A DNA stretch of 64,000 nt from assembly GCF_014646215.1 (NCBI RefSeq), contig NZ_BMNA01000002.1, forward strand, positions 664,038 to 728,037, in the 5' to 3' direction. The position numbers and the translations under genes were made by a program. The DNA comes from Nakamurella endophytica. Its GTDB lineage: Bacteria > Actinomycetota > Actinomycetes > Mycobacteriales > Nakamurellaceae. Positions 1-10,563 of this stretch are shown here, piece by piece. The stretch's first letter is position 1; each line of letters starts with the position of its first letter. The notes beneath the pieces are model-generated. The model saw only the letters and a program-made list of their open reading frames with translations. It searched no databases and was not told the DNA's origin.

Positions 1-98
1 GTGCACGGTGTGCCGACGGCGCGGAGCGCGAGCGAGGCCACGATGCACTCGACCGCCCCAGCCCGAGCCGGGACGTGTCGCCACATCAGCACATCAGA

Positions 99-111
99 TT
101 CGAATCGTCAA
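99..111 (-). promoter_or_regulatory. Putative leftward -35 with TTCGAA operator
   Basis: On the minus strand TTGACG (111-106) is followed one base later by TTCGAA (104-99). This is the same TTGACG-N-TTCGAA arrangement seen on the plus strand at 240-252 and 15490-15502. No good -10 hexamer is evident. It probably serves a gene to the left of the window. Confidence 0.4.
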
Positions 112-228
112 CAGTTTTTCGCTAACCGTGACAACGCTGATGCGGGTCGCGACCGCTCGGACGCCGAACGTCGGCCACGGTCCGGACCGATCGGAGGGTG
201 TCCGCCTCAGCCCCGGTACGCACAGATA

Positions 229-269
229 TTCGAACAACCTTGACGTTTCGAATCTCACGCACCTATCGT
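229..269 (+). promoter_or_regulatory. Promoter with paired TTCGAA operator for the 310 operon
   Basis: TTCGAA occurs at 229-234 and 247-252, twelve bases apart, flanking a -35 box TTGACG (240-245). A -10 hexamer TATCGT lies at 264-269 after an 18-base spacer. A dimeric repressor bound to the pair would cover the -35. The same layout with the same 12-base gap recurs at 15479-15502, which argues for a shared regulator. Confidence 0.55.
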
Positions 270-309
270 CCCCGTGGTGCAGCGTTGCGCCCCTGGCAGA
301 GGAGAAGAG

Positions 310-1704
310 ATGGTGCCAGCACGTCGGAGTGGACGTCGGTCCCGCACCTGGCAACGGTGGCTGACGCTGGTGGCGGCGTCCGCGTTGGCCGTGTCCTGCG
401 CCTCCGGCGCCACGACCACCTCCGGTTCGGCGTCGAGTTCGGCGTCGGGTCCGGCGCCGACCTCCGACGCGGCGACGGCGACCGCCGGGTCCGGCACCGG
501 CGCCGCGTCGTCCGCGACGGGTACGGGCGCGTCGTCGGGCACGGCGGCCACCGGGACGGCGAGCTCGGCCACCGGGTCCGCGCCGTCGGGAGGCGAGGTC
601 GGCCTGTCCGCGGTTCCCAAGGGTGCACAGCAGTACTACGGCTCGTACGACACCTTCGCCAAGCTGTTCCCGGATCCCTACGCCGACTGGACGCCGCCGC
701 CGGCGCCGTGGAAGTTCTGCCTCAACGACTCCTACCTGGGCAACCAGTGGCGGCAGGACAACCTCGCCGAGCTCGAGCGTCAGGTGAAGCTGTACCAGCA
801 GGCCGGGCTCGCGTCCGGGCCGCTGGTGTCGACCAACTCCGACAACAACATCTCGCTGCAGCTGTCGCAGTTCAACACTCTCGTCGGCCAGGGCTGCACC
901 GTCATCTTCAGCATCCCCGGCTCCCCCACGGCTCTGTGCGACAGCTTCAAGACGGCACGGTCGAAGAACGTGCTCGTGGTGACCGACGAGTCACCCGTCT
1001 ACTGCTCGGACGCCATCAACGTCAGCTGGAACGGCTACTGGGCCGAGTACGTCGGCGCGAAGGCCGTGCTGGAGGGCATGGGCGGCAAGGGCAATCTGGT
1101 CTCCATCGCCGGGATCCCCGGCGTCCCGCTCGCCGTCGCCGAGCAGATCGCCGTCCGGGACGCCCTGAAGGACCATCCCGACGTCAAGCACCTCGGCGAG
1201 GTGGCGGGGGCGTGGACGCCGTCGGTCACCAAGACGGAGATGTCCAAGTTCCTGGCCACCCACCCGCAGAAGGTCGACGGCGTCATCGACGCCGGCGCCG
1301 AGGACGTCGCCGCGGTGCAGGCCCTGCAGAGCGCCGGCCGGCCCCTGCCGAAGATCAACTCGATCACCGGCGAGTGCAGCTTCCTGGCTCTGTGGAAGCA
1401 GCACCCGGAGATCGGGACGCTGGCCACGAACCAGTCGCCGTCGTCGGCCGCGTACGAGACCTTCCTCGTCGCCGCCCGCAAGCTCGCCGGCCAGAAGCTC
1501 GCGGTCAACACCGTCTTCTACCCGGTCCCGCAGATCACGGCCGACAACCTGGACCAGTGGTACCGGTCCTCGATGACGGTGGACAGCACGTGCATCCCGA
1601 CGTCGCCGGACGGCCGCGCCACGCCGGACAGCTACTTCGACCAGTTCTTCAGCGGCGGCAACCCGGTGAAGGTCATGCCGGTCCCGCAACCGGCTGCCTC
1701 TTGA
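310..1704 (+). CDS. Sugar-type ABC transporter substrate-binding lipoprotein
   Basis: This is the exported solute receptor of the RbsABC-type importer encoded just downstream (permeases at 3747 and 6354, ATPase at 4738). The 464-residue protein has a basic N-terminus, a hydrophobic stretch and a lipobox ending LAVSC with Cys30. A Ser/Thr/Ala/Gly-rich linker runs to about residue 97, followed by a periplasmic-binding fold of the ribose/galactose type (Peripla_BP_4-like). The ATG at 310 is chosen because a purine-rich GGAGAAGAG precedes it; an in-frame GTG at 274 lacks such a site and would put extra residues before the signal peptide. The ligand is unknown. Neighbouring lactonase-, esterase- and dehydrogenase-type genes suggest a carbohydrate-derived or lactone substrate. 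Confidence 0.8.
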   Translation: MVPARRSGRRSRTWQRWLTLVAASALAVSCASGATTTSGSASSSASGPAPTSDAATATAGSGTGAASSATGTGASSGTAATGTASSATGSAPSGGEVGLSAVPKGAQQYYGSYDTFAKLFPDPYADWTPPPAPWKFCLNDSYLGNQWRQDNLAELERQVKLYQQAGLASGPLVSTNSDNNISLQLSQFNTLVGQGCTVIFSIPGSPTALCDSFKTARSKNVLVVTDESPVYCSDAINVSWNGYWAEYVGAKAVLEGMGGKGNLVSIAGIPGVPLAVAEQIAVRDALKDHPDVKHLGEVAGAWTPSVTKTEMSKFLATHPQKVDGVIDAGAEDVAAVQALQSAGRPLPKINSITGECSFLALWKQHPEIGTLATNQSPSSAAYETFLVAARKLAGQKLAVNTVFYPVPQITADNLDQWYRSSMTVDSTCIPTSPDGRATPDSYFDQFFSGGNPVKVMPVPQPAAS

Positions 1705-1709
1705 CCCAG

Positions 1710-1751
1710 CCGCCGCGGGGGTCGGGGCCGCCGGCCCCGTCCCCGCGGCGG
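1710..1751 (+). terminator. Strong hairpin between binding-protein gene and operon remainder
   Basis: CCGCCGCGGGG (1710-1720) pairs perfectly with CCCCGCGGCGG (1741-1751). Inside, GGGGCC (1724-1729) pairs with GGCCCC (1733-1738). There is no U-tract. Placed directly after the binding-protein stop, it probably limits readthrough or protects the upstream mRNA, so the lipoprotein is made in excess over membrane components. A similar hairpin follows rhaS. Confidence 0.6.
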
Positions 1752-1807
1752 TCCGGCGCCCCGTCCCCGCGTCGGATCCCGGACGACCCAGGAGCGGAAG
1801 AGGCACC

Positions 1808-2584
1808 ATGGCAGCGCAGTCCGCACCGGACGCGGCCGACGTCCCGGCGGCGTTCTCCCTCGACGGTCGGCGGGCGCTGGTCACCGGCGCCCGCGGCGGG
1901 ATCGGCCGCGCGATCGCGGTGGCCCTCGCCGCCGCCGGCGCCGAGGTGGTGCTGCACGGCCACCACGACGACCTGGACGCCACGGCCGCCCTGGTCGCCT
2001 CCGCCGGGGCCCTCGGCGGGACGTGGGTCCAGGACCTGCGCGACGGGGCCGGCGTGGAGTCCGGCGCCCGCGAGCTGCTCGACCGCGGGCCGGTCGACGT
2101 TCTCGTGAACAACGCCGCGACGATCAGCCGGCGTCCCGTCGAGGAGATCGACTTCGCGCTGTGGCAACGGCACTTCGCGGTGAACGTCGACGCGGCGTGG
2201 TTGCTCACCCGCACGCTCGGCGCCGCGATGATCGACCGCGGGGGTGGCAAGGTGCTCATGGTCGGGTCCCTGCTGTCCGTGCAGGGCGGCGTGGACCGCG
2301 CCGCCTACGCCGCGTCCAAGCACGCCCTGCTGGGCATGGTGCGGGCGCTGTCCAACGAGTGGGCGGAGCACAACGTGCAGGTCAACGCCCTGGCACCGGG
2401 CTACGTGGCGACGGAGCGACCGAGCCCGGCGATCGGGGATCCGGCGCTGCTGGCGCGGATCCCGGCCGGCCGCTGGGGCACGCCGGCGGACGTGGCGGGT
2501 CCGGCGGTCTTCCTGGCCTCCAGGGCCTCGGACTACGTCAGCGGGCACCTGCTCGCCGTGGACGGAGGGTGGCTGAGCCGGTGA
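1808..2584 (+). CDS. SDR family NAD(P)-dependent oxidoreductase
   Basis: A classical short-chain dehydrogenase of 258 residues. The cofactor motif TGARGGIG is at residues 26-33, NNAAT at 101-105, and the catalytic set is Ser154, Tyr167 and Lys171. The C-terminal section ending in a VDGGW-type motif is also normal. Sequence feel is closest to gluconate 5-dehydrogenase and 2-deoxy-gluconate 3-dehydrogenase relatives, so a sugar-acid or polyol substrate is reasonable but not proved. A purine-rich ribosome site (AGGAGCGGAAGAGG) precedes the ATG. Its stop overlaps the GTG start of the next gene (GTGA), so the two are translationally coupled. Confidence 0.85.
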   Translation: MAAQSAPDAADVPAAFSLDGRRALVTGARGGIGRAIAVALAAAGAEVVLHGHHDDLDATAALVASAGALGGTWVQDLRDGAGVESGARELLDRGPVDVLVNNAATISRRPVEEIDFALWQRHFAVNVDAAWLLTRTLGAAMIDRGGGKVLMVGSLLSVQGGVDRAAYAASKHALLGMVRALSNEWAEHNVQVNALAPGYVATERPSPAIGDPALLARIPAGRWGTPADVAGPAVFLASRASDYVSGHLLAVDGGWLSR

Positions 2585-3750
2585 ATGCAGAGCGGATCGA
2601 CCGGGTGCTGTCGGCGGCGGTCGCGGCAGGAGCGGCGCCGGGCGCCGTCGCGGTGGTGGCCGATCGCGACGGACCCGTCTACACCGGCAGCGTCGGCGTC
2701 GCGGATCCGGCGACGGGTCGAACCATGGAGCCGGATGCGCTGTTCCGCATCGCGTCGATGACGAAGATGGTCAACGCCGTCGCCGTGCTGCAGCTGTGCG
2801 AACGTGGCGCGCTGGAGCTCGACTCGCCCGTCGCGGACCTGATTCCCGACTTCGACCGCATCCAGGTCCTGGACGGATGGGACGGCGACCGACCGCGACT
2901 GCGCCGGCCTGCGGTGCGCGCCACCGTGCGGCACCTGCTCACCCACACCTCCGGTCTGACCTACGACGTGCTGCATCCGGAGCTGTACCGCTACATCGTC
3001 ACCACCGGCCGCCCCATGCCGTCGTCGGGACTGCGCCGGAGCCTGGACACCCCCATGGTGACCGACCCGGGGTCGGAGTGGAACTACGGCATGAGCACCG
3101 ACTGGACGGGACAGGTGGTGGAGGCGGCATCCGGGCAGCCGCTCGACGACTACTACCGCGACCACATCTTCGCGCCACTGGGTTTGCGCGACATCACTTT
3201 CCGCCCGGACCAGGAGCAGCGCCGCCGACTGGTCCCGGTCGCCGAGCGGACACCGGACGGTTTCACCCGCACGGCCTTCGAGTTCCCCGCGGAACCCGAG
3301 TTCCTGTCCGCCGGCCACGGCCTGTACGCCACGGCCGGCGACTACCTCGCGATCCAACGGGCACTGCTGGCCGGCGGACACCTCGGGGCGACGCTGCTGT
3401 CACCCGAGTCGGTCGCGGCGATGTTCCGGCCGCAGCTCGGCGCGATCGCCGTGCGCGACATGCGGTCCCAGGTCGCCGCCTTCTCCGCCGACATGCACCT
3501 GCCGCCCGGTGCCAGCTGGGGACTCGACGTCCTGGTGACGACGGCGGCCACACCCGGCCTGCGATCCACGGGCAGCGTGGGGTGGTGGGGCACCTTCAAC
3601 ACCTTCTACTGGATCGACCCGGCGGCCGGCCTCTGTGCCGCGCTGTACCTGCAGACGCTGCCCTTCTGCGACCCGGCCGCGCTGGCACTGGCCGAGAACT
3701 TCGAACGGGCGGTCTATGCCGGCGCCGCCGACGGACGGGTGGCAGCATGA
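2581..3750 (+). CDS. Serine hydrolase, class C beta-lactamase/esterase family
   Basis: A 389-residue protein of the beta-lactamase fold that includes EstB-type esterases. It carries the nucleophile motif SMTK (Ser59, Lys62), the YGM motif with Tyr169 as likely general base, and HTSGL at 122-126. No signal peptide is visible, so it is probably cytoplasmic and more likely an esterase or lactone hydrolase than a drug-resistance enzyme. The GTG start overlaps the SDR stop and its own stop overlaps the next ATG (ATGA). It thus sits mid-operon among importer genes, which suggests it cleaves the imported compound. Confidence 0.8.
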   Translation: MNAERIDRVLSAAVAAGAAPGAVAVVADRDGPVYTGSVGVADPATGRTMEPDALFRIASMTKMVNAVAVLQLCERGALELDSPVADLIPDFDRIQVLDGWDGDRPRLRRPAVRATVRHLLTHTSGLTYDVLHPELYRYIVTTGRPMPSSGLRRSLDTPMVTDPGSEWNYGMSTDWTGQVVEAASGQPLDDYYRDHIFAPLGLRDITFRPDQEQRRRLVPVAERTPDGFTRTAFEFPAEPEFLSAGHGLYATAGDYLAIQRALLAGGHLGATLLSPESVAAMFRPQLGAIAVRDMRSQVAAFSADMHLPPGASWGLDVLVTTAATPGLRSTGSVGWWGTFNTFYWIDPAAGLCAALYLQTLPFCDPAALALAENFERAVYAGAADGRVAA

Positions 3751-4736
3751 CTGCGGAGGTCGGCACCGCACGACCGGCCCGGCGGGTCACCGGCGAGCAG
3801 CTGAGCCGGTACGTCCCGGTGGCTCTGGTGCCCCTGCTGTTCCTGGCGGGTGTCGTCACCATCGAGGGGTACGCGAGCCGGTCGAGCGTCGTGTCGCTGC
3901 TGGTGCTCTCCAGCTTCCTGGGGTTGGCGTCGATGGGCCAGACGCTGACCGTCATCGTCGGTGGCATCGACCTGTCGGTGCCCTCGGTGATCGGCCTGGC
4001 CAACGTCCTCGTCACGAGCCTGTACGGCGACGGCTGGTCCTTCTGGACGGCGTGCCTGCTGATCCTCGGCTTCGCCGTGCTGATCGGAGCGGTGAACGCC
4101 GTGGCGTCCCTGGTGCTCAAGGTCAACCCCATCATCACCACGCTGGGCACCGGCCTCATCGTCCTCGGTGGCGTACTGAGCTGGGGTCACGCGAGCATCA
4201 CCGGTTCGGTGCCGCAGTGGCTGACCGACGCGGTGTCGGTCATCGGTCACACCGGTCCCATCCCGGTGCCAGGGGTCATCGTGCTGTGGGTGGTCCTCGC
4301 GGCCGGCGTGGTCTACCTGCAGCGGCGTACCCGGCTCGGACGCGAGATCTACGTGACGGGATCCAATCCCGCGGCCGCCCGGCTGACCCACGTCCGCACC
4401 ACCTGGGTGTGGATCGCGGTGTTCATCGCGTCCGCGGTCAGCGCGGCGATCGTCGGCGTGCTGTTCGCCGGGTACAGCGGGGCGGCCGACGCCAACGTCG
4501 GGCAGCCGTACCTGTTCCAGACCATCACCGCCGTCGTGGTCGGTGGCACGTCGCTGCTGGGCGGCCGCGGCGGGTACGGCCGGACGCTGATCGGCGTCCT
4601 GATCATCTCGCAACTGACCACCCTGCTGGTCGGCGCGGGCCTGGGGCCCTCGCTGCAGGAGACCATGCTGGGCGTCCTGATCATCGTCCTGGTGAGCGCC
4701 TACGGCCGCGAACCGGGCCTCGCCACGAGGATCTGA
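3747..4736 (+). CDS. ABC transporter permease, RbsC type
   Basis: A 329-residue polytopic membrane protein of the BPD_transp_2 (ribose/branched-chain amino acid) permease family, with about eight or more hydrophobic spans. Characteristic family stretches are visible: GGIDLSV near residue 73 and VVVGGTSLLGGRGG near 268, the latter in the loop that contacts the ATPase. It starts within the stop of the hydrolase gene and ends one base before the ATPase start. A second permease at 6354 completes a heterodimeric channel. Confidence 0.85.
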   Translation: MTAEVGTARPARRVTGEQLSRYVPVALVPLLFLAGVVTIEGYASRSSVVSLLVLSSFLGLASMGQTLTVIVGGIDLSVPSVIGLANVLVTSLYGDGWSFWTACLLILGFAVLIGAVNAVASLVLKVNPIITTLGTGLIVLGGVLSWGHASITGSVPQWLTDAVSVIGHTGPIPVPGVIVLWVVLAAGVVYLQRRTRLGREIYVTGSNPAAARLTHVRTTWVWIAVFIASAVSAAIVGVLFAGYSGAADANVGQPYLFQTITAVVVGGTSLLGGRGGYGRTLIGVLIISQLTTLLVGAGLGPSLQETMLGVLIIVLVSAYGREPGLATRI

Positions 4737-4737
4737 C

Positions 4738-6351
<1,614 letters not shown>

Positions 6352-6353
6352 CC

Positions 6354-7415
6354 GTGGCCGTCCCCACTCCACGGACCGCTGTGATCGGCCGGCGCCGTGC
6401 CCCTGCCCGGGTCTCCCTGGGCCCGTACTCCTACGCCGCGGTGCCCGCCGCCTTCGCCGTGGTGCTGCTGGTGGTCAACCTGGCCTTCGACGGCGGCTTC
6501 CTGTCCGGCGGCAACCTGGCCAGTACTCTCGCCGTGTCCAGCCCGTTCGTGATCAGCGCGCTGGCGCAGGCGTTCCCGCTGCTCTCCGGGGGCGGCGGCC
6601 TGGACCTGTCGGTCGGTCCGGTGCTCGGCTTCACCACGGTGCTGGTGGCCGGCGTGCTGGTCCCTCACGGCTTCGTGCAGCCGCTCACACTCATCCCCAC
6701 GGTGCTCGTCTTCGGCCTGGCCGTCGGTGCGCTCAACGGCATCCTGGTCGCCTACGTCCGGCTGCCGGCGATCATCGCCACCCTCGGCACCTACCTGATC
6801 TTCAGCGGCCTGGCGGCGCAGGTGCTGCCGAGCCCGGGTGGCTCCGTGCCGCTGTGGCTCGTGGACCTGACCCACAGCTACGGACCGATCCCCGGGATCG
6901 CGCTCGTGTACATCGCGATCGCCGTGTGTTGGATCCTGCTGTCCCGCACCGCCTACGTGCGGAACCTGCTCAGCGTGGGCGGCGACGACCGGGCGGCCTA
7001 CACCGCAGGGATCAACGTGCCGCTGGTGCGCACCGTGGCGTTCGCGCTGGCCGGGATGCTGTCCGCGGTGGCCGGGCTGCTGCTCACCGGCACCATCCAG
7101 TCCGGCGACGCCACGGTCGGGCCGATCTTCACCGTGACGTCGCTGGCCGCCGTGGCACTGGGCGGCCTGAGCCTGCAGGGCGGCCGTGGCGGATTGCTGG
7201 GCGCCGCCCTGGGCGGCGCCACGTACTACCTGATCCAGAATCTGCTGACCGTGGCCAACGTGTCGGTGTTCCAGCTGGACGTGGCCAGCGGGCTGGTGCT
7301 GATCCTGGCGCTGGCCCTCAACGGCACGTTGGACCACCTGCGGAAGAAGCGGGGCGGCGGCCGGCCGGGCACCAGGCCCGGCGACCCGGCGGCCGAGGCG
7401 TCGACGCCGGGATGA
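6354..7415 (+). CDS. ABC transporter permease, RbsC type (second subunit)
   Basis: A 353-residue membrane protein of the same BPD_transp_2 family as the 3747 product. Family landmarks are GGGGLDLSVG near residue 80 and ALGGLSLQGGRGG near 266. The N-terminal 25 residues are basic and proline-rich before the first span. The GTG start lies two bases after the ATPase stop. Its end overlaps the ATG of the cyclase gene (ATGA). Two different permeases with one double ATPase indicate a heterodimeric pore. Confidence 0.85.
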   Translation: MAVPTPRTAVIGRRRAPARVSLGPYSYAAVPAAFAVVLLVVNLAFDGGFLSGGNLASTLAVSSPFVISALAQAFPLLSGGGGLDLSVGPVLGFTTVLVAGVLVPHGFVQPLTLIPTVLVFGLAVGALNGILVAYVRLPAIIATLGTYLIFSGLAAQVLPSPGGSVPLWLVDLTHSYGPIPGIALVYIAIAVCWILLSRTAYVRNLLSVGGDDRAAYTAGINVPLVRTVAFALAGMLSAVAGLLLTGTIQSGDATVGPIFTVTSLAAVALGGLSLQGGRGGLLGAALGGATYYLIQNLLTVANVSVFQLDVASGLVLILALALNGTLDHLRKKRGGGRPGTRPGDPAAEASTPG

Positions 7416-8416
7416 CCCGGGACGGCACCGGCGGCAACCCGAGCGTCGGGAGCACCGCGGAGCGGGAGGACGTGCGAGCGCTCCCCCGGTACCTCGACCT
7501 GCCGGCCGGACCCGCAGGTGGTCGGCAGGCATGGCACCTGTTCGGTGACGACGACGATCTCGGCCTGCTGAACCTGCTGACACCGGAGGTCGTGGTCGCC
7601 GCCGCCCGCCTGGTCCGCCGGGGCGCGGTCTTCCCGCTGAACGCTCCGGTGGACCTGTTCGGCCCCGGGCCGTTCCTGCCCCGCGGCGCGCCACGGCGCC
7701 ACGTCCGGACGCTGCGCACGGCTGCGGTCACCGGCCTCGACGACGTGCTGGACAACTTCTACCCGCAGGCCTCCAGCCAGTGGGACTCCCTTGCGCACAT
7801 CTCGGCGGATCAGGAGCGCTTCTACAACGGCGTCACCCGGGACGAGATCGACCGCGGCCGGAACACCGTCGACCACTGGGCCCGGCGCGGCATCGTCGGA
7901 CGCGGTGTCCTGCTGGACCTGGCCGTCGGGGCCGGCGACGACCCCGGGAGCGCCCACGCCTTCACCGTCACGGACCTGGAGCGCGCCAGGGAGGCCGCGG
8001 GGATCACCCTGCGGACCGGGGATATCCTGGTACTGCACACGGGTTTCGCCGCCTGGTACGCCCGGCAGACGCCGGAGCGGCGGGCTCGCATCCCGCACGA
8101 CCTCGCCGCGCCCGGTCTCGAGCACTCGGAGGCCGTGTGCGCCTACCTGTGGGACGCGCACGTCGCCGCGGTCGCCTCCGACACCCTCGCCGTCGAGGTC
8201 ATGCCCGCCGATCACTCCGCCGCCGCGGCGCCGTTCGGCTTCCTCCACCAGACCCTGATCGGCTGCTTCGGGATGGCACTCGGCGAGCTCTGGTGGCTGG
8301 CGGACCTCGTCGCGGACTGCCACCAGGACGGCGTGCACGAATTCCTGCTGGCGAGCGCTCCGGCGCACATCCCCGGCGGGGTCGCCTCGCCGGCGAACGT
8401 GCTGGCCGTCAAGTAG
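7412..8416 (+). CDS. Cyclase family protein (kynurenine formamidase / isatin hydrolase-like)
   Basis: A 334-residue member of the PF04199 family of metal-dependent hydrolases that open amides or lactones. The usual metal-binding HxGTHxDxPxH stretch is represented by SQWDSLAH, which keeps an Asp and a His but has lost the leading histidines. This variant is typical of larger, unassigned members. Later motifs fit the family, such as DILVLHTG and a conserved VASDT segment. Last gene of the operon starting at 310. A lactonase or amidohydrolase role on the imported substrate is inference. Confidence 0.7.
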   Translation: MTRDGTGGNPSVGSTAEREDVRALPRYLDLPAGPAGGRQAWHLFGDDDDLGLLNLLTPEVVVAAARLVRRGAVFPLNAPVDLFGPGPFLPRGAPRRHVRTLRTAAVTGLDDVLDNFYPQASSQWDSLAHISADQERFYNGVTRDEIDRGRNTVDHWARRGIVGRGVLLDLAVGAGDDPGSAHAFTVTDLERAREAAGITLRTGDILVLHTGFAAWYARQTPERRARIPHDLAAPGLEHSEAVCAYLWDAHVAAVASDTLAVEVMPADHSAAAAPFGFLHQTLIGCFGMALGELWWLADLVADCHQDGVHEFLLASAPAHIPGGVASPANVLAVK

Positions 8417-8420
8417 CCGC

Positions 8421-8453
8421 CGTCCGGTCGCCGGGACACCGGCGGGGTCCGGA
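8421..8453. terminator. Bidirectional terminator hairpin between convergent operons
   Basis: Nested inverted repeats fill the 44-base gap between the two stops. The outer arms are GTCCGG (8421-8426) and CCGGAC (8448-8453). The inner arms are CGCCGG (8428-8433) and CCGGCG (8438-8443), with loop GACA. It would serve both the cyclase gene and the PotA gene. Confidence 0.6.
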
Positions 8454-8460
8454 CCGGGGA

Positions 8461-9594
8461 TCAGAGCACCGCCGGGGCCGCCGATCCCGGGAGCACGGCG
8501 GAGTCCGCCGGGCGCCAGGCGAACTCGACGCGGTCACCGGCCCGCCACGGGCTCATCGACCCGGCCACCTCGCGCACCACTCCGGCGGTGCCGTCGGCGA
8601 ACCGGACGCGCAGCTTGCGGTCCGCACCCAGGTAGACGTCCTCGAGGACCTGTACGGAGAGGCCCAGCTCGTCCTGGCGGGCATCGTCGACCGCGCGCAG
8701 TCGTGCCCGCTCCGGCCGGACGACGACGGTCGCCGAGCGCGCGGCGTCCGGGACGGCGGAAGGAGCCGGCACCCGCACGCCGAGGACGGACCAGGCACCG
8801 CCGGCGGACCGCTCGGCCGGCAGCATGGTGGACTCGCCGAGGAAGCCGGCCACGAACGTGGACGCCGGGTGCAGGTACAGCTCGTGCCCGGTGCCGACCT
8901 GCTCGATGCGTCCCTCGTGGAACACGGCGATGCGGTCCGACAGGGCGAGGGCCTCCTCCTGGTCGTGGGTCACGAACAGCACGGTGCTGCCTGCCTCGCG
9001 GTGGATACGCCGGATCTCCGACTGCATCGACTCCCGCAGTCCCCGGTCGAGCGCCCCCAGCGGCTCGTCCATCAGCAGCAGGCCGGGACGGAACACGATG
9101 GCCCGGGCCAGCGCCACGCGCTGCTGCTGCCCACCGGACAGCTGGGCGGGATATCGCTGCCCGTACCCCTCCAGCCGGACGGTGCCCAGCGCCTCCGCGA
9201 CCCGACGGGCCTGCTCCGGCCGGGGGACGCGCCGCTGCCGCAACGGAAAGGCGATGTTGGCCTCGATCGTCAGGTGCGGGAAGAGAGCGTAGTTCTGGAA
9301 GACCATGCCGACGTTGCGACGGCGCGGCGGCACGCTGGCCATGTCCACGCCGTCGATGCGCACCGTCCCCTCGTCCGGTTGCGCGAAACCGGACACCAGG
9401 TTGAGGGTGGTCGACTTGCCGGAGCCCGACGGACCGAGCAGCGTCATGAACTCGCCGGGTTGGACGTCGAGCGAGACGTCCGCGAGTGCGGTGTGCCCGC
9501 CGAACTGCTTGACCACGCCGTCGATCACCAGGCGGGAGCCGCCGGCCGCCACCGGGTTCCGGGCACCACCGATCGAGGTCCCTGCGTCGGACAC
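8461..9594 (-). CDS. ABC transporter ATP-binding protein, PotA type
   Basis: A 377-residue ATPase of the spermidine/putrescine-iron-sulfate class. Walker A is GPSGSGKST (54-62), the Q-loop is VFQNYALFPH (near 99), the signature is LSGGQQQRVA (152-161) and Walker B is LLLMDEP. A C-terminal TOBE-like regulatory domain occupies about residues 280-370. A GTG start is used. It lies 60 bases downstream of the permease gene at 9655 and belongs to the four-gene importer 12652-8461. The substrate need not be a polyamine; this class takes up many small organic cations and acids. Confidence 0.88.
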   Translation of the reverse strand: MSDAGTSIGGARNPVAAGGSRLVIDGVVKQFGGHTALADVSLDVQPGEFMTLLGPSGSGKSTTLNLVSGFAQPDEGTVRIDGVDMASVPPRRRNVGMVFQNYALFPHLTIEANIAFPLRQRRVPRPEQARRVAEALGTVRLEGYGQRYPAQLSGGQQQRVALARAIVFRPGLLLMDEPLGALDRGLRESMQSEIRRIHREAGSTVLFVTHDQEEALALSDRIAVFHEGRIEQVGTGHELYLHPASTFVAGFLGESTMLPAERSAGGAWSVLGVRVPAPSAVPDAARSATVVVRPERARLRAVDDARQDELGLSVQVLEDVYLGADRKLRVRFADGTAGVVREVAGSMSPWRAGDRVEFAWRPADSAVLPGSAAPAVL

Positions 9595-9654
9595 GTCGTC
9601 CGTCCTCTCTCTCTTGTCACGACACGGTGGCGCGCCGCCCCACCGACGCTGCTG

Positions 9655-10554
9655 TCAGGTCCCCAGGCGCCGTGTCCGGAGGGTCGAGATCCGCACCGCC
9701 ACCAGGATGACCAGCGTCGTCACCACGAGCACCAGCGTGGACGCCGCTGCGACGGTGGGATCGGTGTCGTTGTCGACGCTCTGGTAGACGCGGATGGGAA
9801 ACGTCTCCAGGAACGGGGACTTGATGAACAGCGACACCAGGATCTCGTCGAACGAGGCGACGAACGCGAACAGCGCACCGGCCAGCACGCCGGGGAGGAT
9901 CAGCGGCAGCGTGATCTGGCGGAAGACCGCCCAGCGCCCGGCCCCCAGGCTCTCCGCGGCCCTCTCGAGCTGGACGTCGAAGGACTGCAGCACCGCGGTC
10001 ACCGAGATCACCACGAACGGGACCCCGAGCGACGCGTGCGCCAGCACGAAACCGGTCACCGTGCCCAGCAGCCCGAGACTGCCGAACACCGTGTAGATGC
10101 CGATCGCCAGCACGATGGCCGGGACGAACACCGGCACCAGCAGCAGCGCCCGTGCGGCGGCGGCCCACCGCCGGCGACGCCACCGGGTCAACCCGACCGA
10201 CGCGGCGGTGCCGACGGTCGTCGCGAGCACCGAGGACAGCAGCGCGATCCACAGGGACCGGCGCAGGGCCGACGTCCATCGGGAGTCGGAGAACAGGTTG
10301 CCGTACCACCGCAGGGACCAGCTGTCCGGCGGGAAGACGAAGGACGCCTTGCCCGTGAAGCTGATCGGCACCACCACCAGCGTGGGGACGACCAGCAGCA
10401 GCGCCACCACCACGGCCGCGACCACCGCGAACGGATGCCGGGCGACGGTGCCCGTCCCCTTGGCCTTCGCCGTTGCCGTCACTCCGCCCGTCTGCGCGGC
10501 CGGCACCGTGCCCGTCACCGTGCCCGTCACCTCGCCCGTCACCCTGCCCTTCAC
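9655..10554 (-). CDS. ABC transporter permease, PotC type
   Basis: A 299-residue inner-membrane subunit with six predicted spans and the EAA-type loop (AAESLGAGRWAVFRQITLPL) that docks to the ATPase. The GTG start at 10554 overlaps the stop of the upstream permease (GTGA). The first 18 residues are an odd Val-Thr-Gly repeat encoded by 12-base tandem repeats that supply several in-frame GTG codons, so the exact start could be any of them. Functional sequence begins near ARHPFAVVAAVV. Confidence 0.85.
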   Translation of the reverse strand: MKGRVTGEVTGTVTGTVPAAQTGGVTATAKAKGTGTVARHPFAVVAAVVVALLLVVPTLVVVPISFTGKASFVFPPDSWSLRWYGNLFSDSRWTSALRRSLWIALLSSVLATTVGTAASVGLTRWRRRRWAAAARALLLVPVFVPAIVLAIGIYTVFGSLGLLGTVTGFVLAHASLGVPFVVISVTAVLQSFDVQLERAAESLGAGRWAVFRQITLPLILPGVLAGALFAFVASFDEILVSLFIKSPFLETFPIRVYQSVDNDTDPTVAAASTLVLVVTTLVILVAVRISTLRTRRLGT

Positions 10555-10563
10555 CCTGCCCGC
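10504..10563. repeat. 12-base tandem repeat across permease stop/start junction
   Basis: Five adjacent copies of a CACCNTGCCCGT-like unit (10504, 10516, 10528, 10540, 10552) span the end of the PotB-type gene and the beginning of the PotC-type gene. On the coding strand each unit provides an in-frame GTG for the PotC gene and, in PotB, part of its last codons. Confidence 0.85.

Larger units (their letters stand above)
1..309. other. Left-edge intergenic region with divergent promoters
   Basis: No convincing gene was found; the short open frames here have no start context or recognisable product. The stretch holds two TTCGAA-associated promoters pointing in opposite directions. One reads right into the sugar-binding lipoprotein gene at 310. 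The other reads left, off the window, so a minus-strand gene that starts close to or beyond base 1 is likely. That off-window gene is inference. Confidence 0.5.

Noticed and set aside
2581..3750. Antibiotic-resistance beta-lactamase
   Set aside because: No signal peptide, and it is embedded in a transport/catabolic operon; SxxK/YxM motifs are shared with esterases.
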